A stretch of DNA of 64,000 nucleotides from Streptacidiphilus albus JL83 (GTDB taxonomy: Bacteria > Actinomycetota > Actinomycetes > Streptomycetales > Streptomycetaceae), in the NCBI RefSeq assembly GCF_000744705.1, contig NZ_JQML01000001.1, positions 434,001 through 498,000 on the forward strand, written 5' to 3'. Each line of letters opens with the position of its first letter. Within the stretch, counting starts at the first letter, position 1. The notes below the pieces were generated by a model. That model did not search any database, had not been told where the DNA came from, and saw only the letters and a list, made by a program, of their open reading frames with translations. The translations under genes were made by a program, and so were the position numbers. Positions 8,918-17,349 of this stretch are shown here, in pieces.

Positions 8918-11796
8918 CCACGCCGCACCGACTCCCCGGCCGCCTCCCCTCCGGGGGCCGCGTCGACCGCTCCGCTCCGCTGCGCTTCAGCTACGACGGG
9001 GTGCAGTACACCGGACTGCGCGGTGACACCCTCGCCTCCGCCCTGCTCGCCAACGGCGTGCCGGGCGCGGCCCCCAGCCTCCACCGCAGGCGGCCGCGCG
9101 GCATCGCGACGGCCGGGGTGGAGGAGCCCAACGCCCTGGTCCAGCTCGACGGCCCCTGCTCCGAGCCGATGCAACTGGCGACGACGGTCGAGCTGTACGA
9201 CGGCCTGACCGCGACCAGCCTCTCCGGACTCGGCCGGCTCGACCCCGCCCCGGACGGGTCCGGCTACGACAAGATGCACGTCCACACCGACGTCCTGGTC
9301 GTCGGCGGCGGCCCGGCCGGCCTGGCCGCCGCCCTGGCGGCGGGGCGGTCGGGCGCACGTGTGGTCCTGGTCGACGACCAGCCGGAACTCGGCGGATCGC
9401 TGCTCTGCGACCGGGAGGAGATCGACGGCGCGCCGGGCCTCGACTGGGTGCACGCCGTCCGCACGGAACTGTCCGCGCAGCCCGACACCCGGATCCTCAG
9501 CAGATCGACCGCCACCGGCTACTACGACCACAACTACCTGCTCGTCGCCGAGCGCCGCACCGACCACCTCGGCCCGCACCCGGTCCCCGGCGTCTCCCGG
9601 CAGCGGCTGTGGCACCTCCGGGCCCGGCGGGTGGTGCTGGCGACCGGTTCCCACGAGCGGCCGATCGTCTTCGCCGGCAACGACCTGCCCGGCGTCATGT
9701 CCGCCGCCGCCGTGCGCAGCTACGTCAACCGGTACGCGGTGCTCCCCGGCCGCCGCGCCGTCGTGCTGACCACCAACGACCACGCCTACGCGACCGCGCT
9801 CGCGCTGGTCGCGGCCGGGGCGGAGGTGCCGGCGCTCGTCGACACCAGGCCCGAACCGCCCACCGGCCTGGTCGAGGCGGCACGCCGCGCCGGGATCGAG
9901 GTCCGCTGCGGCTCGGCCGTGGTCGGCACGCGCGGGGACGCGCGCATCACCGCCGTCCGGATCGCCGCCCTCGACGCCGACGACGCGATCACCGGCCCGG
10001 TCCGCGAACTGCCCTGCGACCTGCTCGCCGTGTCGGGGGGCTGGAGCCCGGCCGTGCAGCTGTGGAGCCAGTCCCAGGGCACCCTGCGCTACGACGAGGC
10101 CCTCGCCGCGTTCGTCCCGGACCGGGCGGCGCAGCAGGTCGACAGCGTCGGCGCCGCTCGCGGCGTCCTCGACCTCGGCGGATGCCTCGACGACGGGTTC
10201 GCCGCCGGCGCGCGGGCGGCGGACCTGGCCGGCTTCCCGGTCTCCGTGCCCGCCACCCCGCCGCACTCCGGCGAGGCGCCCCCGTCCCGGCCCCGGCCGG
10301 TGTGGATCGTCCCGGGCGAGGAGGGCGAACCGGGCGACTGGCAGGAGCACTTCGTGGACCTGCAGCGCGACGCCACCGTCGCGGACGTCCAACGGGCGGT
10401 CCGGGCCGGGATGCGCTCGGTCGAGCACATCAAGCGCTACACCACCATCGGCACCGCCCATGACCAGGGCAAGGCATCCGGGGTGGCCTCGACCGGCGTC
10501 ATCGCCCGGCTGCTCGGCGCCCGCTCTCCGGGCGAGGTCGGCACCACCACCTTCCGCGGCCCCTACGTCCCCCTCTCCTTCGCCCTGCTCGCCGGCCGCG
10601 AGCGAGGCAGGCTGTTCGACCCGGTGCGCACCACCGCGATCCACCCGTGGCACGTCGAGCACGGCGCACGCTTCGAGAACGTCGGCCAGTGGAAGCGCCC
10701 CCGGTACTACCCGCAGCCCGGGGAGGACCTGGAGGCAGCCGTCCTCCGCGAGTGCCGCGCGGCCCGCGAGGGCGTCGCGGTGATGGACGCCAGCACCCTC
10801 GGCAAGATCGACGTCATCGGCCCGGACGCCGGGGCGTTCCTGAACCGCGTCTACACCAACGGCTTCGCCAGGCTGGCCGTCGGCTCGGCCCGCTACGGCG
10901 TCATGTGCCGGCCCGACGGCATGGTCTTCGACGACGGCGTGACCCTGCGCCTGGCAGAAGGCCACTACATCATGACGACCACCACCGGGAACGCCGCAGC
11001 CGTGCTGGACTGGCTGGAGGAGTGGCTGCAGACCGAGTGGCCCGAGCTGCGGGTCCGGGTCACCTCGGTCACCGAGCAGTGGGCCACCGTCGCGGTCGTC
11101 GGCCCCGGGTCCCGCGCGGTCGTCACCGCGCTCGCCCCCGACCTGGACGTGTCCAACGACGCCTTCCCGTTCATGACGGCCCGTGAGACCCGCCTGGCGA
11201 GCGGCGTTCCGGCCCGGATCTGCCGGATCTCCTTCTCCGGCGAGTTGGCCTTCGAGATCAACGTCGCTAGCTGGTACGGCCTGGCCACCTGGGAATCGGT
11301 GGTCCGGGCCGGTGCCCCGTACGGCATCACCCCCTACGGGACCGAGGCCATGCACGTCCTGCGCGCCGAGAAGGGCTACCCGATCGTCGGGCAGGACACC
11401 GACGGCACGGTCACCCCGCAGGACCTCGGCATGGAGTGGGTCGTCTCCAAGCAGAAGGACTTCCTCGGCCGGCGCTCCTTCCGGCGCCCGGACACCGCAC
11501 GCGGCGACCGCAGGCAGCTGGTCGGCCTGCTGCCGGTGGATCCCGCCGTGCTGCTGCCCGAAGGCGCACAGCTGGTGGCGAGCGCCGACGTGGCCGCCCC
11601 CACCCGGGCGCTGGGGCACGTCACCTCCAGCTACCGCAGCGCGGCGCTCGGCCGCACCTTCGCCCTGGCCCTCGTCGCGGGCGGGCGGGAACGGCTGGGC
11701 GAGACGGTGTACGCGCCGCTGCCCGGAGGCGTGATCGCCGCGACCGTCACCGACAGCGTCCTCTACGACCCGAAGGGAACCCGCCGTGACGCCTGA
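8914..11796 (+). CDS. soxA: Sarcosine oxidase alpha subunit
   Basis: This is a 960-residue protein starting at the ATG that overlaps the soxD stop. Domains in order are an N-terminal ferredoxin-fold segment (about 20-100), a pyridine nucleotide-disulphide oxidoreductase region with VLVVGGGPAGLAAALAAG (about 128-450), and a C-terminal GcvT-like folate-binding domain (about 570-955). The last binds tetrahydrofolate and captures the methyl carbon of sarcosine as methylene-tetrahydrofolate. The length is typical of the alpha subunit. The open frame extends further upstream through soxD, but the overlap start is the biologically sensible one. It overlaps soxG by 11 bases. Confidence 0.93.
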   Translation: MTTPHRLPGRLPSGGRVDRSAPLRFSYDGVQYTGLRGDTLASALLANGVPGAAPSLHRRRPRGIATAGVEEPNALVQLDGPCSEPMQLATTVELYDGLTATSLSGLGRLDPAPDGSGYDKMHVHTDVLVVGGGPAGLAAALAAGRSGARVVLVDDQPELGGSLLCDREEIDGAPGLDWVHAVRTELSAQPDTRILSRSTATGYYDHNYLLVAERRTDHLGPHPVPGVSRQRLWHLRARRVVLATGSHERPIVFAGNDLPGVMSAAAVRSYVNRYAVLPGRRAVVLTTNDHAYATALALVAAGAEVPALVDTRPEPPTGLVEAARRAGIEVRCGSAVVGTRGDARITAVRIAALDADDAITGPVRELPCDLLAVSGGWSPAVQLWSQSQGTLRYDEALAAFVPDRAAQQVDSVGAARGVLDLGGCLDDGFAAGARAADLAGFPVSVPATPPHSGEAPPSRPRPVWIVPGEEGEPGDWQEHFVDLQRDATVADVQRAVRAGMRSVEHIKRYTTIGTAHDQGKASGVASTGVIARLLGARSPGEVGTTTFRGPYVPLSFALLAGRERGRLFDPVRTTAIHPWHVEHGARFENVGQWKRPRYYPQPGEDLEAAVLRECRAAREGVAVMDASTLGKIDVIGPDAGAFLNRVYTNGFARLAVGSARYGVMCRPDGMVFDDGVTLRLAEGHYIMTTTTGNAAAVLDWLEEWLQTEWPELRVRVTSVTEQWATVAVVGPGSRAVVTALAPDLDVSNDAFPFMTARETRLASGVPARICRISFSGELAFEINVASWYGLATWESVVRAGAPYGITPYGTEAMHVLRAEKGYPIVGQDTDGTVTPQDLGMEWVVSKQKDFLGRRSFRRPDTARGDRRQLVGLLPVDPAVLLPEGAQLVASADVAAPTRALGHVTSSYRSAALGRTFALALVAGGRERLGETVYAPLPGGVIAATVTDSVLYDPKGTRRDA

Positions 11797-12394
11797 AACC
11801 CTGCGACGCAGCCCGCTGGGGCACCTCGCCGACGTCCTGGCAGCGCACTCCGGCAGCGGCGAGCGGGGGGTGAGCCTGCGTGAGATCCCCTTCCTGACGC
11901 AGCTCGACCTCCAGCTGCAGTCGCACGGCCCGGCCGCGCAGCGGATCGGGCGGTCACTCGGTGCGCCACTGCCGACCGACCCGAACACCGTCGCGGCGAC
12001 GGGTGGGCTGCGGGTGCTCTGGCTCGGCCCCGAGGAGTGGCTCGTGCTCGGCCCGGACGGCTCCGCGCCCGCCACTGCGGCGAGGCTGCGCGCCGCGCTG
12101 GAGGACGAGCCAGGATCGGTGGTGGACGTCTCCGCCAACCGCACGACGCTCGAACTCTCCGGCCCGGCCGCCCGCGAGGTCCTGGAGAAGGGCTGCGCCC
12201 TCGACCTGCACCCGCGCGCCTTCCGGCCGGGCCGTTGCGCGCAGACCCTGGTCGCGAAGGTGAACGTGGTCCTGCACCAGGTCGGCCCGGAACCGGCCTA
12301 CCGCCTGCTGGTGCGCGGCTCCTTCGCCCAGTACCTGGCGGACTGGCTGCTCGACGCCATGGAGGAGTACCGCCACCCGCGGCTCACGCCGTGA
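11786..12394 (+). CDS. soxG: Sarcosine oxidase gamma subunit
   Basis: This 202-residue protein has the gamma subunit features: an opening RSPLGHL, a GLRVLWLGPEEWLVLGP segment near residues 75-90, and a C-terminal GSFAQYLADWLLDAM. The fold resembles a GcvT domain and it caps the alpha subunit. The GTG start at 11786 lies inside the end of soxA. It is the last gene of the sox operon. Confidence 0.9.
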   Translation: MTPETLRRSPLGHLADVLAAHSGSGERGVSLREIPFLTQLDLQLQSHGPAAQRIGRSLGAPLPTDPNTVAATGGLRVLWLGPEEWLVLGPDGSAPATAARLRAALEDEPGSVVDVSANRTTLELSGPAAREVLEKGCALDLHPRAFRPGRCAQTLVAKVNVVLHQVGPEPAYRLLVRGSFAQYLADWLLDAMEEYRHPRLTP

Positions 12395-12419
12395 CCGGCC
12401 GCCAGACTGTTGCCGTCCT

Positions 12420-12922
12420 GTCCCTCGCCCCCGCACCGTCACCCCGTGCTGGTGGCGCGCGTGGGCGAGGCGGCCCGGAGGCGCCGGTGGCGTCGTGGCC
12501 GGGGTGGTGGCCGAGCAGACCGAAGATCCGGCGCAGGGGCTCCGGCACGGACCGCGAGCCGGGTCTTGCCCACACCGGCCATGCCCTCGATCGCGGAGAC
12601 CACCACGGTCCTCGCGCCGTCACCGTGCTGCCGGTCGGTCGCTGCCGCGATCAGGCGCGCGAGCTCCTCCCGGCGGCCGGTGAGCGTGGCCGGACCGGCT
12701 GGGAGCTGTCCGGACACCCCGACCCGGACCTCCGGTCCTGGCTGACCTGTGCGCCTTGATGCACGCTTCACGCCAGCGGGCCACACCGGCCTCGTCCACG
12801 CCCAGCGCCCGGACGATCGCCACCACCAGGTCGAGGTCGAGGCGACGCCGGCCCGCTTTGAACGCGTCCACGGCCAGATCGACCGCCCGGCCCGGATCCG
12901 GCATGCCGGGCTGTTCACCCAT
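12420..12922 (-). pseudogene. Remnant of an NB-ARC/TPR (AfsR-like) regulator with internal deletion
   Basis: Three pieces of one protein family appear in three frames. First comes an N-terminal segment from MGEQPGMPDPGRA to VARWREACIKAH. Then a second frame carries VSGQLPAGPATLTGRREEL and the P-loop GMAGVGKTRLA (about 12570-12600). Then a third frame carries LRRIFGLLGHHPGHD, which in intact relatives lies after the NTPase domain. At least two frameshifts and a large internal deletion have removed the rest of the ATPase and all the TPR repeats, so no functional protein can be made. The family is named from memory of its motifs. Confidence 0.65.
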
Positions 12923-13139
12923 GACACCCCCATGTCGCTGTGCTTCTGCCCTGACGAGTCCCTGAGGAGGGTGTACGGATTCGTGCGGGAAACATGACTG
13001 CGCACCGATGCCGCAGGCAGTCTGGTCGTGTCGTTCAGCGCTGGTCCGCCAGAGCCGCAGGACGGCCAACTGCCCAGGGGGAGACATCGCCGTGGGGGCG
13101 TGGGGCTCTCCCTTCATCTCCGGACGAAGGATGCGTTTG

Positions 13140-13511
13140 ATGATCACTCACCGTACGTCCATGCGGTCCGCCGTCGCCGCCCTCGGTGTCGGCGCCGCGA
13201 TCGCCCTGACCGTGTCCTCGCCCGCATTCGCGGCCAACGAGGGCACCTACCAAGGAAATTGGGGTGGCTGCACGGCGACCGAGGAGATCCAGGTGCAGTA
13301 CGTCAACGGCGGGTACCACGACCAGATGGAGTTCTTCCCGACCGGAACCGGGCCCAACTGCCTGTTCGACATCATCGACAACAATTCCGTGGTCTGGACC
13401 TCCACCGGCGCCGGATCCGGCTGGCGGTACGACGGCCCGGGGAACTACATGTGCCCCCAGATCCACGACAAGGTCACCGGCGTACTCAAGTGGCAGGGCG
13501 TGTGCAACTGA
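13140..13511 (+). CDS. Small secreted protein, unknown family (tandem copy 1)
   Basis: This is a 123-residue protein with a Sec signal peptide (about residues 1-31, ending SSPAFA). The mature part of about 92 residues begins ANEGTYQGNW and contains four cysteines, MEFFPTGT, STGAGSGW and YDGPGNY. ATG 13140 has GAAGGA 9 bases upstream; an in-frame ATG at 13131 is possible but has no ribosome site. The next gene is a clear paralogue. I do not recognise the family. The spaced cysteines suggest a disulphide-stabilised extracellular protein. Confidence 0.8.
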   Translation: MITHRTSMRSAVAALGVGAAIALTVSSPAFAANEGTYQGNWGGCTATEEIQVQYVNGGYHDQMEFFPTGTGPNCLFDIIDNNSVVWTSTGAGSGWRYDGPGNYMCPQIHDKVTGVLKWQGVCN

Positions 13512-13596
13512 GGTCGCCACGCACCTCCGGATGATCACACAACCCGGTGGCCGGCACTCGATTTCGGCCACCTCACCTTCAAGAAGGAGCCGTCCC

Positions 13597-13956
13597 ATGC
13601 TGACTCGCCGCACGTCCGTGCGATCTGCCATCGCCGCCCTCGGCGTCGCTACCGCGATCGCCCTGTCTTCCGCGCCCGCCTTCGCCGCCAACGAGGGGAC
13701 CTACTCGGGCTCGGTCGGGCCCTGCTCCGCCGTCGAGAAGATCCAGCTGGCCAACGTCAACGGCGGGTTGCACGACGAAATGGAGTTCTACCCGACCTCG
13801 ACCGCCACCGGTTGCCAGTTCTCCATTTTCAACAACAACAGCTTCTACTGGGGCTCCACCGGCGCCGGATCCGGCTGGATCTACGACGGCCCGGGCAACT
13901 ACCTCTGCCCCGTCATCTACTACTACACGGTGAGTGACCACCTCCCCTGCAACTGA
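13597..13956 (+). CDS. Small secreted protein, unknown family (tandem copy 2)
   Basis: This is a 119-residue paralogue of the preceding protein. Its signal peptide ends at about residue 30 (SSAPAFA), followed by ANEGTYSGS. It shares VNGG-x-HD, MEF-x-PT, STGAGSGW-x-YDGPGNY-x-CP and the final CN with copy 1. The four cysteines are conserved, while the N-terminal third and the tail before the last CN differ. ATG 13597 has AAGGAG upstream. The pair arose by tandem duplication. Function is unknown. Confidence 0.8.
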   Translation: MLTRRTSVRSAIAALGVATAIALSSAPAFAANEGTYSGSVGPCSAVEKIQLANVNGGLHDEMEFYPTSTATGCQFSIFNNNSFYWGSTGAGSGWIYDGPGNYLCPVIYYYTVSDHLPCN

Positions 13957-14113
13957 AGTCCGACGGCAGGGCTGCGGGCAGCGCCGACCTCGATGCGTCA
14001 GCGGTGGCCGCCCGCGGACCGACGGAGGAGCGGGCTTCCCGTGGGCTTACGAATCCCTGACGCTTCGTCTCCTTCGCGGCTATCGGGGGCTGCGGCGTCT
14101 AGTGTGCCCGGGT

Positions 14114-15172
14114 ATGGACGTACTTCTCACCGGCGGAGCCGGATTCATCGGTTCCGCCGTCGCCCGCCGCCTCGTCGGTGCGGGCCACCGGGTCCGGGTG
14201 CTGGACGCGTTGCTGCCGGCCGTGCATCCGTCGGGCAGGCCGCCGGGCCTGCCCGACGGGGTGGAGTTCCGGCACGGCGACGTCAGGGACCGGACGACGG
14301 TCGAGCAGGCACTGCACGGGATGGAGGCGGTCTGCCACCAGGCCGCGATGGTCGGCCTGGGGCTGGACCTCGACGACGCGCCCGACTACGTCGGCTGCAA
14401 CGACCTGGGCACGGCCGTGCTGCTGGCGGCCATGGCCCGGGCGGAGGTCTCGCAGCTGGTGCTGGCCGGGTCCATGGTCGTCTACGGAGAGGGGCGCTAC
14501 ACCTGCGCGGAGCACGGCGCGGTGGCACCGGGGCCCCGGCGGACGGTCGACCTGGACGCGGGACGGTTCGAACCGCCGTGCCCGAGGTGCGGGGCGCCCC
14601 TGGCACCGGACCTGGTGGACGAGGACGCCGTGCTGGACCCGCGCAACGTCTACGCGGCGAGCAAGGTCGCGCAGGAGCAGCTGTCGTCCGCCTGGGCCCG
14701 CGCGGCCGGAGGGCGGGTGACCGTGCTGCGGTACCACAACGTCTACGGACCCGGCATGCCGCGCGACACGCCGTACGCGGGAGTGGCGTCGATCTTCCGG
14801 TCCGCGGTCGCCCGCGGCGAGGCGCCGCGGGTGTTCGAGGACGGCGGTCAGCGCCGGGACTTCGTCCATGTCGCGGACGTGGCCGAGGCCAACCTGGCGG
14901 CACTGGAGGCGCTTCGCGGACGCGACCCCGGAAGTGTCCGCTGCTACAACGTGGGCAGCGGGTCCGTCCACACGATCGGGGAGATGGCCGCCGCCCTCGC
15001 CGCGGCGGGGGGCGGGCGGGCGCCGGTGGTGACCGGCCAGTACCGGCTGGGGGACGTCCGGCACATCACGGCCGACTCGGGCCGGCTCCGGGCGGAGCTG
15101 GCCTGGTCCCCCTCGGTGTCGTTCGCGGACGGCATGGCGGACTTCGCCCACGCCCCGCTGCGCGGCGTGTGA
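14114..15172 (+). CDS. NAD-dependent epimerase/dehydratase (extended SDR) with Cys-rich insert
   Basis: This 352-residue extended SDR has GGAGFIGSAV at the N-terminus and the catalytic YAASK motif near residue 180. After VVYGEG it has a loop with Cys-x2-His (CAEH) and Cys-x2-Cys (CPRC), which looks like a small zinc site inserted before the catalytic Tyr. Extended SDRs of this kind act on nucleotide-activated sugars. ATG 14114 is chosen because the glycine-rich motif follows at once; upstream codons are not family-like. A TAGTGT box 8 bases upstream suggests a leaderless transcript. It starts the glycan-like cluster that runs to 18957. Confidence 0.85.
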   Translation: MDVLLTGGAGFIGSAVARRLVGAGHRVRVLDALLPAVHPSGRPPGLPDGVEFRHGDVRDRTTVEQALHGMEAVCHQAAMVGLGLDLDDAPDYVGCNDLGTAVLLAAMARAEVSQLVLAGSMVVYGEGRYTCAEHGAVAPGPRRTVDLDAGRFEPPCPRCGAPLAPDLVDEDAVLDPRNVYAASKVAQEQLSSAWARAAGGRVTVLRYHNVYGPGMPRDTPYAGVASIFRSAVARGEAPRVFEDGGQRRDFVHVADVAEANLAALEALRGRDPGSVRCYNVGSGSVHTIGEMAAALAAAGGGRAPVVTGQYRLGDVRHITADSGRLRAELAWSPSVSFADGMADFAHAPLRGV

Positions 15173-15261
15173 GCCGCGCACCCGGGGCCGGTGACGCTCC
15201 GTAGGACTTCCGTAAGGTGCCGCTGCGGCATTTGTCCGAGTCCAGCTCCTAGCGTGGTCAC

Positions 15262-16644
15262 ATGACAGATTTTCCCCCGAGGCCCGTTCCCGCGGCCGTC
15301 GACGTCGTCCTGCCCTGCCTGGACGAGGCGGCCGCGCTGCCGTGGGTGCTGGGACGAATGCCGGACGGCTACCGCGCAGTGGTCGTGGACAACGGCTCGA
15401 CCGATGGCTCGGCCGAACTGGCCCGCTCCCTGGGCGCGCTGGTGGTGTCCGAGTCCCGGCGCGGCTTCGGCGCCGCCTGCCACGCCGGGCTGCTGGCGGC
15501 CACCGCCGAGTACGTGTGCTTCTGCGACTGCGACGCCTCGCTCGACCCGGCGGACCTCCCCGGACTGGTCGCCGCCGTCCACGCCGGCGGCGCCGACCTG
15601 GTGCTGGGCCGCCGCCGCCCGACCGGTCGCGGCGCCTGGCCGCTGCACGCCCGGCTGGCCAACGCCGAACTGGCCCGCAGACTGCGCGCCCGTACCGGGG
15701 CGGACCTGCACGACCTGGGCCCGATGCGGGCCGCCCGCCGGGACCGGCTGCTGGACCTGGGGCTGGGCGACCGCCGTTCCGGCTATCCGCTGGAGATGGT
15801 GCTCTCCGGCGCCGCCGCCGGGATGCGCATCTCCGAGCGGGAGGTCGGCTACCGGCCGCGCACCGGACGGTCCAAGGTCACCGGCACCCTGCGCGGCACC
15901 CGGCAGGCGGTCCACGACATGCGCGCGATCCTGGCCGCGCGGCCGGCCACGCTGCTGGTCATCGCCAAGTCCCCGCAGCCGGGACGGGTCAAGACCAGGC
16001 TGACTCCGGCCTGCACCCCGGAGCAGGCCGCCCGACTCGCCGAGGCGGCGCTGGTGGACACCCTCACCACCCTGGCGCGGGTGCCGGCCGGACGGAGGCT
16101 GCTGGTCCTGGACGGCCCGCCCGGCCGCTGGCTCCCGCCCGGCTGGGAGGTCGTCCCGCAGCGCGGCGGCGGCCTGGACGCCCGGCTGGCCGACGCCTTC
16201 GCCTCGGCGTCCGAGGGCCCCGACAGCCCTCCCGCGCTGCTGGTCGGCATGGACACCCCGCAGCTGCGGGCGCGCACCCTCGCCGAAGCCCTCTCACGCG
16301 CGGGCAGGACCGGGACCGACGCCTGGTTCGGGCCCGCCGCCGACGGCGGCTTCTGGGCCTTCGGCCTGGCCCGTCCCGATCCGGACCTCGCTCGGCGCCT
16401 GCTGCTCGGGGTGCCGATGTCCAGCCCGTCGACGGGCGCGGCCCTGCTCGACCGGCTCACCGCAGCGGGGCTGCGGGTGGCGACCCTGCCCGTCCTCAAC
16501 GACGTGGACACGGTCACCGACGCCGCCGAGGTCGCAGCGCTCGCACCCGCCGGCGGCTTCGCCAGGACCTGGCGCACCGTCACCGGTGCCGCCGGCGCAC
16601 TGGAGACGAAGCCCCGGGCCACGGCGCACGGTGCGGCCGGATGA
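15262..16644 (+). CDS. Bifunctional glycosyltransferase family 2 / DUF2064 protein
   Basis: This is a 460-residue fusion. Residues about 12-225 are a GT2 fold (DVVLPCLDEAAALP, VVDNGSTDGSAEL, and CDCDASLDPADLP as the metal/nucleotide site). Residues about 230-440 form a DUF2064 domain (LLVIAKSPQPGRVKTRL, LLVGMDTPQL), a nucleotidyltransferase-like fold. One half probably transfers a sugar and the other may make or bind an activated donor; that split is inference. A TAGCGT box just before ATG suggests a leaderless start. The stop overlaps the next gene as ATGA, so the two are translationally coupled. Confidence 0.85.
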   Translation: MTDFPPRPVPAAVDVVLPCLDEAAALPWVLGRMPDGYRAVVVDNGSTDGSAELARSLGALVVSESRRGFGAACHAGLLAATAEYVCFCDCDASLDPADLPGLVAAVHAGGADLVLGRRRPTGRGAWPLHARLANAELARRLRARTGADLHDLGPMRAARRDRLLDLGLGDRRSGYPLEMVLSGAAAGMRISEREVGYRPRTGRSKVTGTLRGTRQAVHDMRAILAARPATLLVIAKSPQPGRVKTRLTPACTPEQAARLAEAALVDTLTTLARVPAGRRLLVLDGPPGRWLPPGWEVVPQRGGGLDARLADAFASASEGPDSPPALLVGMDTPQLRARTLAEALSRAGRTGTDAWFGPAADGGFWAFGLARPDPDLARRLLLGVPMSSPSTGAALLDRLTAAGLRVATLPVLNDVDTVTDAAEVAALAPAGGFARTWRTVTGAAGALETKPRATAHGAAG

Positions 16645-17312
16645 CCGTCCCCGGGGTCATCGCCCCCCGTCCCCGCCCCTGGTCGGACGATCCCTTCGCC
16701 GAGGCGATGCGCACCGGCAACGGCCCGCTGTGGCTGCGCCGCGACGACGGCCACCGGCATCCGCTGGAGGTCGAACGCTGGTGCGCCCCGCCCGACCCGG
16801 CCGACTGGACCCTGCTGTTCCGCTGCCTGCGCCGAGGCCGACCCGCCCTGGACATCGGCTGCGGTCCGGGCCGACTGATCGCGGCGCTGCAGAGCTGCGG
16901 CCTGCCGGCCCTGGGGGTGGACCTCACCCGCACCGCGGTCCTGCGCGCCCGCGGTGCGGGCGGCAGTGCGCTGTGCCGCTCGGTCTTCGACCGGCTTCCC
17001 GGCGAGGGCCGCTGGGGCACGGCTCTGCTGGCCGACGGCAACCTCGGCATCGGCGGGGACCCCGCCGCCCTGCTCCGCCGCACCGCCGACCTCCTCGCGC
17101 CGGAGGGCCAGTTGCTGGTCGAGGTCGAACCCGACGACCTGGACGAGCGGGTCACCGTCACCGTCGAGGACGCGGCCGGGCGCAGCGGCCCCGCCTTCCG
17201 CTGGGCCCGGCTCGGCGCACCTGCCACCGTCCGCTGCGCGGAGGAGGCCGGGTTCGCCCTCACCGACGCCTGGACCTGCCAGGGACGGCACTTCCTCGCG
17301 CTCGGGCGCTGA
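16641..17312 (+). CDS. Class I SAM-dependent methyltransferase
   Basis: This 223-residue protein has motif I at about residues 72-85 (ALDIGCGPGRLIAAL) and an acidic residue after the second strand (LGVDLTRTAV). It starts at the ATGA overlap with the GT2-DUF2064 gene. It probably methylates the product of its neighbours, but the acceptor is not visible. It is followed 37 bases later by the membrane glycosyltransferase. Confidence 0.82.
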   Translation: MTVPGVIAPRPRPWSDDPFAEAMRTGNGPLWLRRDDGHRHPLEVERWCAPPDPADWTLLFRCLRRGRPALDIGCGPGRLIAALQSCGLPALGVDLTRTAVLRARGAGGSALCRSVFDRLPGEGRWGTALLADGNLGIGGDPAALLRRTADLLAPEGQLLVEVEPDDLDERVTVTVEDAAGRSGPAFRWARLGAPATVRCAEEAGFALTDAWTCQGRHFLALGR

Positions 17313-17349
17313 ACCGCCCCTCCCCCACCGCCGACAGGAGTACGCCACC

